Positions 1 to 7,382 of a stretch of 41,065 bases of DNA are shown here, piece after piece; within the stretch, counting starts at the first letter, position 1; each line of letters begins with the position of its first letter. Under the pieces are notes generated by a model. The model ran no database searches. It was not told the origin of the DNA and saw nothing but the letters and a program-made list of their open reading frames with translations. The position numbers and the translations under genes are program-made. The DNA comes from Candidatus Cloacimonadota bacterium (GTDB lineage: Bacteria; Cloacimonadota; Cloacimonadia; Cloacimonadales; WRIO01): NCBI GenBank assembly GCA_029553545.1, contig JAKPKU010000215.1, forward strand, positions 1 to 41,065, written 5' to 3'.

Positions 1-6
1 TAATCG

Positions 7-35
7 TTGTAATTAGCGTTATGTTTACTTATAAT
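7..35 (+). promoter_or_regulatory. Promoter of tRNA-Ser
   Basis: A -35 box TTGTAA (7-12) and a perfect -10 box TATAAT (30-35) are separated by 17 nt. Transcription would start near 42, a few bases before the mature tRNA at 48. This is the expected arrangement for a singly transcribed tRNA gene. Confidence 0.7.
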
Positions 36-47
36 TTTTCTTGTCGC

Positions 48-138
48 GGAGGAATACCCAAGCGGCTGAAGGGGCAGGCTTGGAAAGCTTGTAGGCTCTT
101 AACGGGGCGCGAGGGTTCAAATCCCTCTTCCTCCGCCA
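48..138 (+). tRNA. tRNA-Ser (anticodon GGA)
   Basis: The acceptor stem GGAGGAA (48-54) pairs with TTCCTCC (128-134). It is followed by discriminator G135 and an encoded CCA (136-138). The anticodon stem CAGGC/GCTTG closes the loop TTGGAAA, giving anticodon GGA, which reads UCC and UCU. A long variable arm lies between the anticodon arm and the T arm (GGTTCAAATCC), as in class II serine tRNAs. The discriminator G is the serine identity base. A promoter and a terminator flank the gene, so it appears to be transcribed alone. Confidence 0.93.
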
Positions 139-154
139 TTCTGAAATGTCAAGA

Positions 155-185
155 CACGCAAACTAATGCGTGCCTTTTCTTTTAT
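155..185 (+). terminator. Intrinsic terminator after tRNA-Ser
   Basis: The arms CACGCA (155-160) and TGCGTG (167-172) form a hairpin, followed by a pyrimidine-rich tract (CCTTTTCTTTT). It lies 17 bases after the tRNA end. Confidence 0.75.
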
Positions 186-508
186 TTCTACTATAAAATA
201 GTAGAAAACAAGCCATTTCAGGCGTAGGAAAAAGTGATTCTGAACTAAGCACACTTGCCCCACCATTTTTGACTAAAAATTAAGAACCCTAGTAAAAACT
301 GCAGGGACACTGGGGTTAGATTATTCAAAAACTAAAAGCAGGCCTCAAATTGATGAAGTCTGCTATTTATCTTAATACTATGTATTACTGCTATTCGATA
401 GGAAATAACATATATTATTTCTTATTCGTTAATAACTCAAGATACTTCTTAGATAGAAGCCATCATTACAATCAAGCTTAATTGCTTTTTATGAAAACAA
501 TTATCGTT
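186..508. other. Gene-free, decayed intergenic stretch
   Basis: No convincing gene, RNA or regulatory structure is visible. A weak imperfect stem (AGCAGGC near 337, GTCTGCT near 366) is present. A short minus-strand reading near 245-330 vaguely resembles the end of an IS3-type transposase, but it is too degenerate to call. Confidence 0.5.
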
Positions 509-868
509 TTAGAAAACTTTAATTAAATAAGACCTAATGGGTTCCCAAATTATCGTGTCATTATCTGTCACATAAATATGAGTAATACCACTTGCACGAG
601 ATTTGTTACAAAGAGCCCAAATCAAATTTTTCAATTCTTCAGAAATTTTATCAATATTGGAATAAACAAGCGCATATCTTTTACTTCGTGTTTTCATTAT
701 TTTATCGAATTCATCAATTTCACGAACAAATTTATGAGAAAACATATCGTATCTTTCATCCATTAAAACTGTAAATTTTTTTATTAATTCGATAGATTCA
801 TCAAGTGAACAATCAATCGAAACTAGTTCGGTATCATCTAGCGGATTAATTCGAACTTTTTTAGGGCT
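509..868 (-). pseudogene. Unrecognised ORF fragment with no usable start
   Basis: An open minus-strand frame of about 120 codons ends in TAA at 509. The first ATG in frame is at 763 and has no ribosome-binding sequence. The open frame continues upstream to about 868 without a start and runs into the DUF4143-type remnant in a different frame. The predicted product is hydrophilic with a charged N-terminal half. I do not recognise a family. The missing start and the neighbouring pseudogene suggest a 5'-truncated relic, but a short expressed protein starting at 763 (84 residues) cannot be excluded. Confidence 0.35.
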
Positions 869-1080
869 GTAATAGGTACAACATACACGCCATCCGGTCT
901 AAGATATGCAGCGTTAGTAGTTCCACATTGGTGATTTCCCGCCATTTTCAACAATATTTTTTAAAATTTTAATAGATTTTCTGCTGCTTCATCAGTCTTA
1001 TCTGTGCCAAGCTTAATTTCAAACGCGCGCCATTCTACATCATCAAGTTCAATTACCATATCAATTTCTTGATTGTCATA
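850..1080 (-). pseudogene. DUF4143-type AAA+ ATPase, C-terminal remnant
   Basis: Reading the minus strand from 1080 gives pieces typical of the C-terminal restriction-endonuclease-like DUF4143 domain of archaeal/bacterial AAA ATPases: an E-I-D-M-V-I-E-L stretch, then R-A-F-E-I-K-L-G, then D-E-A-A-E-N-L-L, and finally D-G-V-Y-V-V-P-I-T-A-L-K. An in-frame stop and at least one frame change interrupt them. The segment that normally joins them is missing, and the whole N-terminal ATPase part is absent upstream of 1080. The relic is therefore nonfunctional. The family call rests on remembered motif order. Confidence 0.55.
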
Positions 1081-1103
1081 ATTTTAATAATTATAAAACT
1101 TTC

Positions 1104-1131
1104 AAAAAAGGGCACGATTTTACTCGTACCC
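1104..1131 (-). terminator. Terminator of the catabolic operon
   Basis: On the minus strand, GGGTACGA (1131-1124) and TCGTGCCC (1117-1110) form an 8-bp stem with one G-T pair and a 6-nt loop. A run of six T follows (1109-1104). It lies about 50 bases after the PfkB-kinase stop at 1182 and should end the operon that starts at 9907. Confidence 0.8.
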
Positions 1132-1181
1132 TATGAGCATAGTTTATTTCACTGTGCTGTTTTTCGATAATTATATTTTTT

Positions 1182-2081
1182 TTAATCTCTGTCGAGTAAA
1201 AATTTATTAACCTCTTCCTTATAAGGAAGTGCGACTCTTACACCTGCTTTTTGACACTTAATAGCACTTGTAGCGCTAGCGAATTTACAACAATCTAAAA
1301 TTGATTTTCCATCTAAATAAGCAACTAAGAATGCACCATGGAAAGTGTCTCCAGCACCATTAGAATCAATGCATTCAACCTTAAAACATGGGTAATATTT
1401 TAATGCATTGCCATCCATATATACCCCACCTTTTGAACCCATTGTAACCACAAGGACTTTAGGATGATACATTTCATTTAATGTTTGAATTGCTTCTTCA
1501 ACAGTATCCTTTTTCGTAATCTTTGTTGCAAATTCTTCACTTGGAATAAGAATGTCAACGTATGACAATAGTTCTTCAATTCCAGAATATAATCCACCAG
1601 CATCTAACGAAACTAAAATGCCATTTTTCTTAGCGATTTTTGCTGCTTCAATAGCAATTGGAAGAGAATTGCCATCCAAATGTAAGATAGATGCATCATC
1701 TAAAACAGAAAAATCTAAAAGGCTTGGATCTTGAGGAACATTTCCACGATCATAAACACAAGTTCTACTTCCATTGGCTTTGTTTAACACAATATAAGAT
1801 GTAAATGCTTTAGTGTTTTCAACTTGCTTTACATATTTTGTTTCAACGCCATATTGGTTAAATTCTTTAATCAATGTGTCACCAGTGGCGTCTTTAGAAA
1901 GAACGCCGAGGTAAGAAGAAGGAACGCCTAATCTTGTGATTGCCACTAATGCATTACCAACAGGTCCTCCTCCGGAAGTAAAAACATTATCGGCTTTAAC
2001 CTTAAAATCCTCAGTAGGATATGAAGGCATTTCAATAATTGTATCTAAAACACAGGCCCCTACGCCTACTATTTTATTCAT
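1182..2081 (-). CDS. PfkB-family sugar kinase (ketohexokinase-like)
   Basis: A 299-residue kinase of the ribokinase/PfkB family, predicted to be cytoplasmic and to transfer phosphate from ATP to a sugar. The GGGPVGNA motif near residues 37-44 and the GAGDTFHGAF signature, with catalytic Asp at residue 245, are both intact. A G-S-R-T-x-x-Y motif in the middle resembles ketohexokinases, and the overall pattern also recalls sulfofructose kinase (YihV) and KDG or 5-dehydro-2-deoxygluconate kinases, so the substrate is open. It is the last gene of the operon. Its ATG overlaps the TGA stop of the aldolase gene (ATGA), which implies translational coupling. Next to a class II aldolase, its likely job is to phosphorylate a ketose before cleavage (inference). 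Confidence 0.85.
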   Translation of the reverse strand: MNKIVGVGACVLDTIIEMPSYPTEDFKVKADNVFTSGGGPVGNALVAITRLGVPSSYLGVLSKDATGDTLIKEFNQYGVETKYVKQVENTKAFTSYIVLNKANGSRTCVYDRGNVPQDPSLLDFSVLDDASILHLDGNSLPIAIEAAKIAKKNGILVSLDAGGLYSGIEELLSYVDILIPSEEFATKITKKDTVEEAIQTLNEMYHPKVLVVTMGSKGGVYMDGNALKYYPCFKVECIDSNGAGDTFHGAFLVAYLDGKSILDCCKFASATSAIKCQKAGVRVALPYKEEVNKFLLDRD

Positions 2082-2905
2082 ACTCTATCGTTACTTCCTA
2101 AAACAGCAATTTTGCTCAAAGCAAATTTCTTTACTGCTTCGATTGGTTCTTTCATGATGATATCAATCGCTACTTTATTCTTGTCTTGTTCTTGGACAGA
2201 TTCAATAAATGAATAGCATAAATCAGTGGAGAAGTTCATTTTTCTAATACCAGCTTTAACAGCGGCTTTAATTTGATCATCAGGAACACCACTACCACCA
2301 TGTAAAACTAAGCTTACACCTGTAGCTTCTTTAAGTTCTTTAATTCTTTCAATAGCTAAAACAGGAGCTTGTTTATATCTACCATGAGCAGTGCCAACTT
2401 GAACAGCTAAAGCTGCAACGCCAGTTTCTTTAACGTATCTAACTGCATCTTCGACTTCAGTGTATTGATTGCTAACGCCATCAGCAGCTCTACCAACATG
2501 ACCAAGTTCACCTTCAACTTGAACATTAACTAATTCACATTCTTCGACAATCTTTTTTGTGCCTTTAATATTGTCTTCAATATCTAACGTTGAATAGTCA
2601 ATCATGATGCCTGTAGCGCCATCTCTTAATGAAACAGTAACGCATTCTTCGTTAGCACCATGATCTAAGTGCATACATACAGGAACAGTTGCTCTTTTAG
2701 CAGCTTCTAAAATAATTGGTGCTAAATAATCGATGTTGCGGTTAGAAGCTAAGCGTGAATAAAATTGCATAATAACTGGTGATTTAGCTTCTTCTGCAGC
2801 TTGAAGAACACCCATAACTGTTTCCATGTTGTAAACATTGAAAGCAGGAATTGCATAGCCATCTTTTTCGGCTAATGCCAAAATTTGTTTTAAAGTGTAT
2901 AACAT
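2078..2905 (-). CDS. Class II (zinc) ketose-phosphate aldolase
   Basis: A 275-residue enzyme of the class II fructose/tagatose-bisphosphate aldolase family (FbaA, GatY, IolJ type). It cleaves a ketose phosphate to DHAP and an aldehyde using a divalent metal. Visible motifs are HLDHG (catalytic Asp81, metal ligand His82), the E-G-E-L-G loop, V-G-T-A-H-G with a metal histidine, L-H-G-G-S-G with another metal histidine, and an N-F-S-T-D phosphate-binding stretch. Length matches the short GatY/IolJ-like branch. A good AGGAGG site precedes the ATG. It sits between the fused Etf gene and the PfkB kinase. Its exact substrate (1-phosphate, 1,6-bisphosphate or a deoxy-keto acid phosphate) cannot be read from the sequence. 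Confidence 0.88.
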   Translation of the reverse strand: MLYTLKQILALAEKDGYAIPAFNVYNMETVMGVLQAAEEAKSPVIMQFYSRLASNRNIDYLAPIILEAAKRATVPVCMHLDHGANEECVTVSLRDGATGIMIDYSTLDIEDNIKGTKKIVEECELVNVQVEGELGHVGRAADGVSNQYTEVEDAVRYVKETGVAALAVQVGTAHGRYKQAPVLAIERIKELKEATGVSLVLHGGSGVPDDQIKAAVKAGIRKMNFSTDLCYSFIESVQEQDKNKVAIDIIMKEPIEAVKKFALSKIAVLGSNDRV

Positions 2906-2915
2906 AATATACCTC

Positions 2916-4277
2916 CTATAACTTTATGTTATTAACGTCCATCACGATTCCATAATCACTGTAATCAAAAATCGGAGCGTTTTTACCTTTATTAATTGAA
3001 ATAATTGTGCCGGAAGTACATATTCCGACAATATGTTGAATAGCGCCATCAATTCCAATTGTAACTAAAACTTTAGGTGAGATTTGTTTACCTGTTAAAC
3101 CCACTTGGTAAGAATATGGGAAAACATCACTATCAGCTAAAGGTCTAGAACAAACAATTAAAGCGTTATACTTTTTCGCTAATTCTTTAACGGTTTCTAA
3201 GTTTGATAATGAACCTCTTCCAAGAGAGAAAACAACATCGTTCGTGGCCTTAGGGCTTTTGATTGTCGCCATAGAAATTGCGCTTTTGCAATAAATTTCA
3301 GCATTGATGTTTCCACCTAACGCTGGTCTTGTCATATAAAATACGCCGTTTCTATAGGCAAATTTAATACAGTCAGCGCATAATCCAGCTCTCATTCTTA
3401 TCGCGATTCTAGAGGCAATTTCCTTATAAGGAAGAGCTTCTTCCCATAAAATAGCAGAAGCGTTTTTGTTTTGAATTTCTTCCTCGATTTGTTCTAAGGT
3501 TTTGTCTTTTATATCTAGCTTCTCGTAACTAACAAAATATTTTTTAGCGATTGGTTCAATGTTGCCAACATATAAGCCAAAAGGAGCTTTCTCAACTTCT
3601 TCAGTAACATTGTTGTCTTTGGCGTTTAAAGCCTCTTTTATTAATGTATCTAATTCACTGAATTCTTTGAATTTAACAAATCTTCTATTGTCTTCGTTTG
3701 GAAAAGATTTATTAACAATAGTTGGTGATCCATTAAAGCCAATATCATTAATGTTAATATTTAAAACACTATTATCGATAACTTCTACATTGTTCTCTTT
3801 TGAAAAAATAGACGGACTTCTCAAAGGGAAAATCTTTTCAAAAGAAACAATTTGTTTCTCGTTAAGGTCAAATGCTTCATTTTCTCTTGTTTCAACATGA
3901 TTAGAATCGATTTTTATGACATGTGAAATCATTTGGAAAGAAAGAAGTTCCGATAACATAAATGGGGTTTGCCCAGTATCACCATCAAAGGAGTTTCTTC
4001 CCGTGAAGACTAAATCAGGATTGTACCTATTGATTGCTTTTGCAAGAATTGTCGAAGTAGCAACAGTATCACTACCAGCATAAGCCGCATCAGAAACAAG
4101 TATCGATTTGACTCCTAAACGAGTTAGCTTTCGTAAACTTCCTTCTGCTGACATTGGACACATTGATAAAACTTGAACTTCGCTATAAGGAAAACGGAGA
4201 GCGGCTTCTAAAGCTGTCTCATCAAATGTATTCAAATCTCCTTTATAAATTTTTAATAAAACTAATATCTTTTTCAT
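2916..4277 (-). CDS. Fused electron-transfer flavoprotein (EtfB-EtfA)
   Basis: A 453-residue single chain that reads as EtfB joined to EtfA. Residues 1 to about 215 look like the beta subunit (adenine nucleotide alpha-hydrolase-like fold, start K-K-I-L-V-L-L-K, with D-G-D-T-G-Q-T-P in the nucleotide-binding part). Residues from about 230 carry the alpha subunit, including its C-terminal FAD-binding motifs: G-R-G-S, S-R-P-L-A-D-S, V-G-L-T-G-K, G-I-D-G-A-I-Q-H and N-K-G-K-N-A-P-I-F. Most bacteria make these as two proteins, and both parts here are short. The likely role is to take electrons from the FAD oxidase/Fe-S pair encoded upstream in the same operon. The ATG overlaps the TGA of the FGGY kinase gene (ATGA). 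Confidence 0.85.
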   Translation of the reverse strand: MKKILVLLKIYKGDLNTFDETALEAALRFPYSEVQVLSMCPMSAEGSLRKLTRLGVKSILVSDAAYAGSDTVATSTILAKAINRYNPDLVFTGRNSFDGDTGQTPFMLSELLSFQMISHVIKIDSNHVETRENEAFDLNEKQIVSFEKIFPLRSPSIFSKENNVEVIDNSVLNININDIGFNGSPTIVNKSFPNEDNRRFVKFKEFSELDTLIKEALNAKDNNVTEEVEKAPFGLYVGNIEPIAKKYFVSYEKLDIKDKTLEQIEEEIQNKNASAILWEEALPYKEIASRIAIRMRAGLCADCIKFAYRNGVFYMTRPALGGNINAEIYCKSAISMATIKSPKATNDVVFSLGRGSLSNLETVKELAKKYNALIVCSRPLADSDVFPYSYQVGLTGKQISPKVLVTIGIDGAIQHIVGICTSGTIISINKGKNAPIFDYSDYGIVMDVNNIKL

Positions 4278-5740
4278 TTTACGTTGTAATAATCTAAAGT
4301 AAATTGGCTTATTTTCTGGTAATTTTTGTAAATTTCTAAATATTTATCGTTATTTTCTTTAATTGGTGTAACTTCAGAAACGATAATTTGAGTTTTGTTA
4401 ATCGCTTCTTCAAAGTCACGATAGCAGCCATTAGAGATAGCACCGCATAATGCTGAACCAAATGAGGAATCATTTTCTTTTGTAACAATCAATTTCATAT
4501 TTAAGACATCAGATAAGATTCTTAACCAAATTGGTGATTTGCTTCCACCACCAATAACAAATGCTTGGTTAGGTAAATCAAGACCATGTTCTTTTAAATA
4601 AAGCAAACAATCTAACATCGAGAAAGCTACGCCTTCATATAAGGATCTAGCGAAGTGAGCTTTTGTATGCATTGCTGAAAGTCCAAAGAATGATCCTCTA
4701 ATAGTTGGGGAAGCAAATGGAGTTAATTCGCCATTTAAATATGGATGGAAGATTAATCCGTCACTACCTAAAGAGACACTTTCCGCCATTTCATTTAAAT
4801 CTTGGAAGTCTCCGCCAAAGTTATCCCTAAACCATCTAGAAGATGCAGCACAAGATTTAGTAGCGCTGCCAGGGTAATAATGCACACCATCTAAGTGAGC
4901 GTAATTAATAATATTTTTATCAGGTACAGGTTTATTGGAAACCATGTAAATTCTTCCTGCTGTAGCTAATTTAATGGAAAGGTCGCCAGTCTTGACACCA
5001 CCAGAAGAGAAAACTTCCATTGCTGTATCAGTAGAACCCACTAAAACCTTTGTGGAAGTTGAAAGTCCACTTTCAGAAGCGGCTTCTTGAGAAATAAAGC
5101 CCACAACATCTAATGGCTTAAGAATTGATGGCATGACATCTTGAGATAAACCGACGATTGATAAAAGTTTCTCATCCCATTTATTCTCATCAAAGCCAAA
5201 CATCATTGAGCCTTCCGCTTCAATATAATCAGTTTGATATCCTGAAGGGCAAAATTTAAACCTTACATAATCCTTAGCAAAGAGAACATGAGCAATCTTT
5301 TTAAATAGTTCTGGCTTTTCATTTTTGAAAAACATTAATTCCGGTAATGTCCAAATAGTGTCAGGATAGTGTTTTGTTTTTTCAAAGATATAATCTTTGT
5401 AATTTTCTAAAAGATATTGTTTTTCTTTTATTGAACGAGTATCTGTCCAATAAATTGAATCATCAATTACATTATTGTCTTTGTCTAAAATAACCGCTGT
5501 ATGGGTTGCGGCGTCAAAGCATAATGTGGCAATTTGTTTAGGATCGATTCCGGTTGATAAAATGGTTTTAATATTGTTGATTGCAGCATAATACCAATCA
5601 TCAGGTTTTTGAGTAACAGAGCCGCCCTCACCATAATGAGTGTCATATTCAGTTTTTGCTGTAGCAACAATATTGCCTTTTTCATCTATTAATGTAGCTT
5701 TTGAAGAGCCACCACCAAAATCAATACCTAAAAAATACAT
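4274..5740 (-). CDS. FGGY-family carbohydrate kinase (xylulokinase-like)
   Basis: A 488-residue sugar kinase of the FGGY/actin-like ATPase superfamily. The N-terminal nucleotide site G-I-D-F-G-G-G-S-S-K and the W-x-D-x-R segment near residue 100 are present. So is the C-terminal FGGY signature region ending in V-I-G-G-G-S-K-S-P-I-W. Overall shape is closest to xylulokinase/ribulokinase-type enzymes that phosphorylate open-chain ketoses. The ATG at 5740 is preferred, although an in-frame TTG at 5746 is better placed relative to an AAGGA site. The gene begins 2 nt after the epimerase stop and its TGA overlaps the next ATG. Two sugar kinases in one operon imply either two substrates or sequential phosphorylations. 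Confidence 0.88.
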   Translation of the reverse strand: MYFLGIDFGGGSSKATLIDEKGNIVATAKTEYDTHYGEGGSVTQKPDDWYYAAINNIKTILSTGIDPKQIATLCFDAATHTAVILDKDNNVIDDSIYWTDTRSIKEKQYLLENYKDYIFEKTKHYPDTIWTLPELMFFKNEKPELFKKIAHVLFAKDYVRFKFCPSGYQTDYIEAEGSMMFGFDENKWDEKLLSIVGLSQDVMPSILKPLDVVGFISQEAASESGLSTSTKVLVGSTDTAMEVFSSGGVKTGDLSIKLATAGRIYMVSNKPVPDKNIINYAHLDGVHYYPGSATKSCAASSRWFRDNFGGDFQDLNEMAESVSLGSDGLIFHPYLNGELTPFASPTIRGSFFGLSAMHTKAHFARSLYEGVAFSMLDCLLYLKEHGLDLPNQAFVIGGGSKSPIWLRILSDVLNMKLIVTKENDSSFGSALCGAISNGCYRDFEEAINKTQIIVSEVTPIKENNDKYLEIYKNYQKISQFTLDYYNVK

Positions 5741-5742
5741 AA

Positions 5743-6597
5743 TCAATTAATCCTTATACTATGATTAAAAATATAACATGAAGAAGGTTCCAAAGAAACG
5801 ATGTCTTCTTTTAAAGAAACTTCGTATTCGCTATCGACAAAATCAGGGCTTTTAACCCAAGGTTCAATACAAATATATTTAGCACCAGGTTTAGTCCATA
5901 AAAGAAGGTTGTTTGAATCAGGGCATTCAACCGTTAATTCAACTTTTCCATTATGAAGAAGTGAAACCTCGTGAGAATTAATATGTCTAAATACAAGAGC
6001 GTCGACACTAAAATAATCATATTTTAATGGTAATAATCCATTGCAGTTTAAGAAATCACGAGTGGTTTTTCCAAGTACTTTTCCTTCAAGATTACAAGAA
6101 ACTAAATCCTTATCATCTTTAAATAGAATGGAATAATTTTCAAAGTCATCTTCAAGAGCGTATCCTTCGTGAGCGCCAGTAGAAAAATACATAGTTTTTG
6201 TATCTTCATTAACCACTTTGTAGGCAATTTCCATCAAGCCTTCTTTTAAGATAAATGTGACGTAAAAGGAAAATTTAAAAGGGAATGTTTTTAAAGTTTC
6301 CTCATCTTCTTTTCTCACTAAAGTAACTGAATTTTCAGTCTTAGAAAATATAGTGAAAAGTTTATTTTTAATAAAACCATGTTTTGGAAAAGGATATTTT
6401 TCTCCATTAACTACATAGATTTCATCTCTAAAAGCACCAGCAACAGGGAAAAGGACTGGAGTTCTTCCAGCCCAATATTTTTCATCACCTTGCCAGATGT
6501 ATTCTCGTTCTCCTTTTTTGAGGCTCATCATTTGAGCACCCATTAAGGAAATACAAGCACTATAATTTTTGTTTTTTAAAATTATTTGACTATCCAT
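5743..6597 (-). CDS. Aldose 1-epimerase family protein (LacX-like)
   Basis: A 284-residue protein of the galactose-mutarotase/aldose-1-epimerase superfamily. It starts with a beta-strand-rich segment (I-S-L-M-G-A-Q-M-M-S-L). The P-V-L-F-P-V-A-G and K-H-G-F motifs follow, then a T-G-A-H-E-G stretch with a catalytic-type histidine, and later C-I-E-P-W-V-K-S-P with the expected glutamate. These are the family's substrate-binding motifs in the LacX-type order. It would interconvert alpha and beta anomers of an imported sugar in the cytoplasm. The ATG lies 16 bases inside the end of the isomerase gene, so the two are translated together. Confidence 0.85.
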   Translation of the reverse strand: MDSQIILKNKNYSACISLMGAQMMSLKKGEREYIWQGDEKYWAGRTPVLFPVAGAFRDEIYVVNGEKYPFPKHGFIKNKLFTIFSKTENSVTLVRKEDEETLKTFPFKFSFYVTFILKEGLMEIAYKVVNEDTKTMYFSTGAHEGYALEDDFENYSILFKDDKDLVSCNLEGKVLGKTTRDFLNCNGLLPLKYDYFSVDALVFRHINSHEVSLLHNGKVELTVECPDSNNLLLWTKPGAKYICIEPWVKSPDFVDSEYEVSLKEDIVSLEPSSCYIFNHSIRIN

Positions 6598-7373
6598 TTA
6601 TGGCATTCCTCACTTGTTGAAAGCAATCCACGACGTGGACCAGCCATAATCCATAATGTGTAGTTTTGATAACCAGGAGCAACTGCCATAGGATGATATC
6701 CTGCAGGAATTTCTACTGCATCGCCATTGACAATCTTATATGCTTCATTAATGGTGTTGTCTGCTGTATAAACCATTTGCATACCGAACCCTTGTTCTTT
6801 ATCGAATTCGTAGTAATAGATTTCATCTAAAGCACCTTCTACACCATTTTCAACATCGTGTTTATGAGGAGGGAAGCTAGCCCAGAAGCCATTTTTTACC
6901 CAATATTCACCGATGTATAAGAAGTTACTTTCCATAGTTTCAGGGAACGTGAAAGCAACATCACGAACAAATGTTTCTTTACCAAAACGAGCTAATTTGA
7001 TTTCGTCCGCTCTAATGCATTGTGGTTTGAAGTATTTTGGTGCAGGAGCTTTCGCAATAGCGACTTTTACACGTTCTGAGACACATTTGATTGTAAACTT
7101 GGTATTTTTACCAACATATACATTCTCAGCGCCCACAACTTCCATAGTGGAAGCTCTTTTGCCAACAGCTTTAAATTCAAAGCCTTCGCCATAAATATCA
7201 CATTGTCCATATAACACTAATGCAACAAATTCTTTATCAACTTCGTCGATTTCAAATTGCTGATCTTTAGTAAGAACGAGCATATCCATTTCAGCATATG
7301 TTAATGGGGAATTTCTGGATGTAATAATCTTTTTATATCCTAATTCTTCTTTGTAACTTTTCTTAAGATTCAT
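6582..7373 (-). CDS. KduI/IolB-family isomerase (cupin)
   Basis: A 263-residue bicupin of the KduI/IolB family (5-keto-4-deoxyuronate isomerase / 5-deoxy-glucuronate isomerase). The C-terminal cupin carries the metal ligands P-P-H-K-H-D (His170, His172), a following D-E-I-Y-Y-Y glutamate, and a G-Y-H-P histidine, as in IolB. Start choice: the ATG at 7373 follows an AGGTGAG site by a few bases. A GTG at 7382 is also in frame but lies within that site. No other inositol genes (iolG, iolD, iolE) and no pectin lyases are in the window, so it probably isomerises a different keto/aldo sugar. The end overlaps the epimerase start. Confidence 0.8.
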   Translation of the reverse strand: MNLKKSYKEELGYKKIITSRNSPLTYAEMDMLVLTKDQQFEIDEVDKEFVALVLYGQCDIYGEGFEFKAVGKRASTMEVVGAENVYVGKNTKFTIKCVSERVKVAIAKAPAPKYFKPQCIRADEIKLARFGKETFVRDVAFTFPETMESNFLYIGEYWVKNGFWASFPPHKHDVENGVEGALDEIYYYEFDKEQGFGMQMVYTADNTINEAYKIVNGDAVEIPAGYHPMAVAPGYQNYTLWIMAGPRRGLLSTSEECHKWIVK

Positions 7374-7382
7374 TTTTCTCAC

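Noticed and set aside
48-138. tRNA-Ser 3' end used as an integration (att) site
   Set aside because: No second copy of the tRNA 3' end and no integrase was noticed in the window.
245-330. Remnant of an IS3/IS150-type transposase end on the minus strand
   Set aside because: Only a short, vague match before a stop. Not enough to separate it from chance.
3559-3900. Plus-strand 113-codon open frame
   Set aside because: Antisense to the fused Etf gene, with low-complexity Leu/Ser composition and no start signals.
2078-5745. TGA read as tryptophan (Mycoplasma-type code)
   Set aside because: Genes end in TGA at 2078, 4274 and 5743, the first two overlapping the next ATG, and Trp is written TGG throughout. 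Only the decayed transposase has in-frame TGA.
1182-7373. A myo-inositol catabolic operon (iolB, iolC, iolJ)
   Set aside because: iolA, iolD, iolE and iolG are missing, while an FGGY kinase, a mutarotase and an oxidase/Etf set are present. The inositol label would over-read family similarity.
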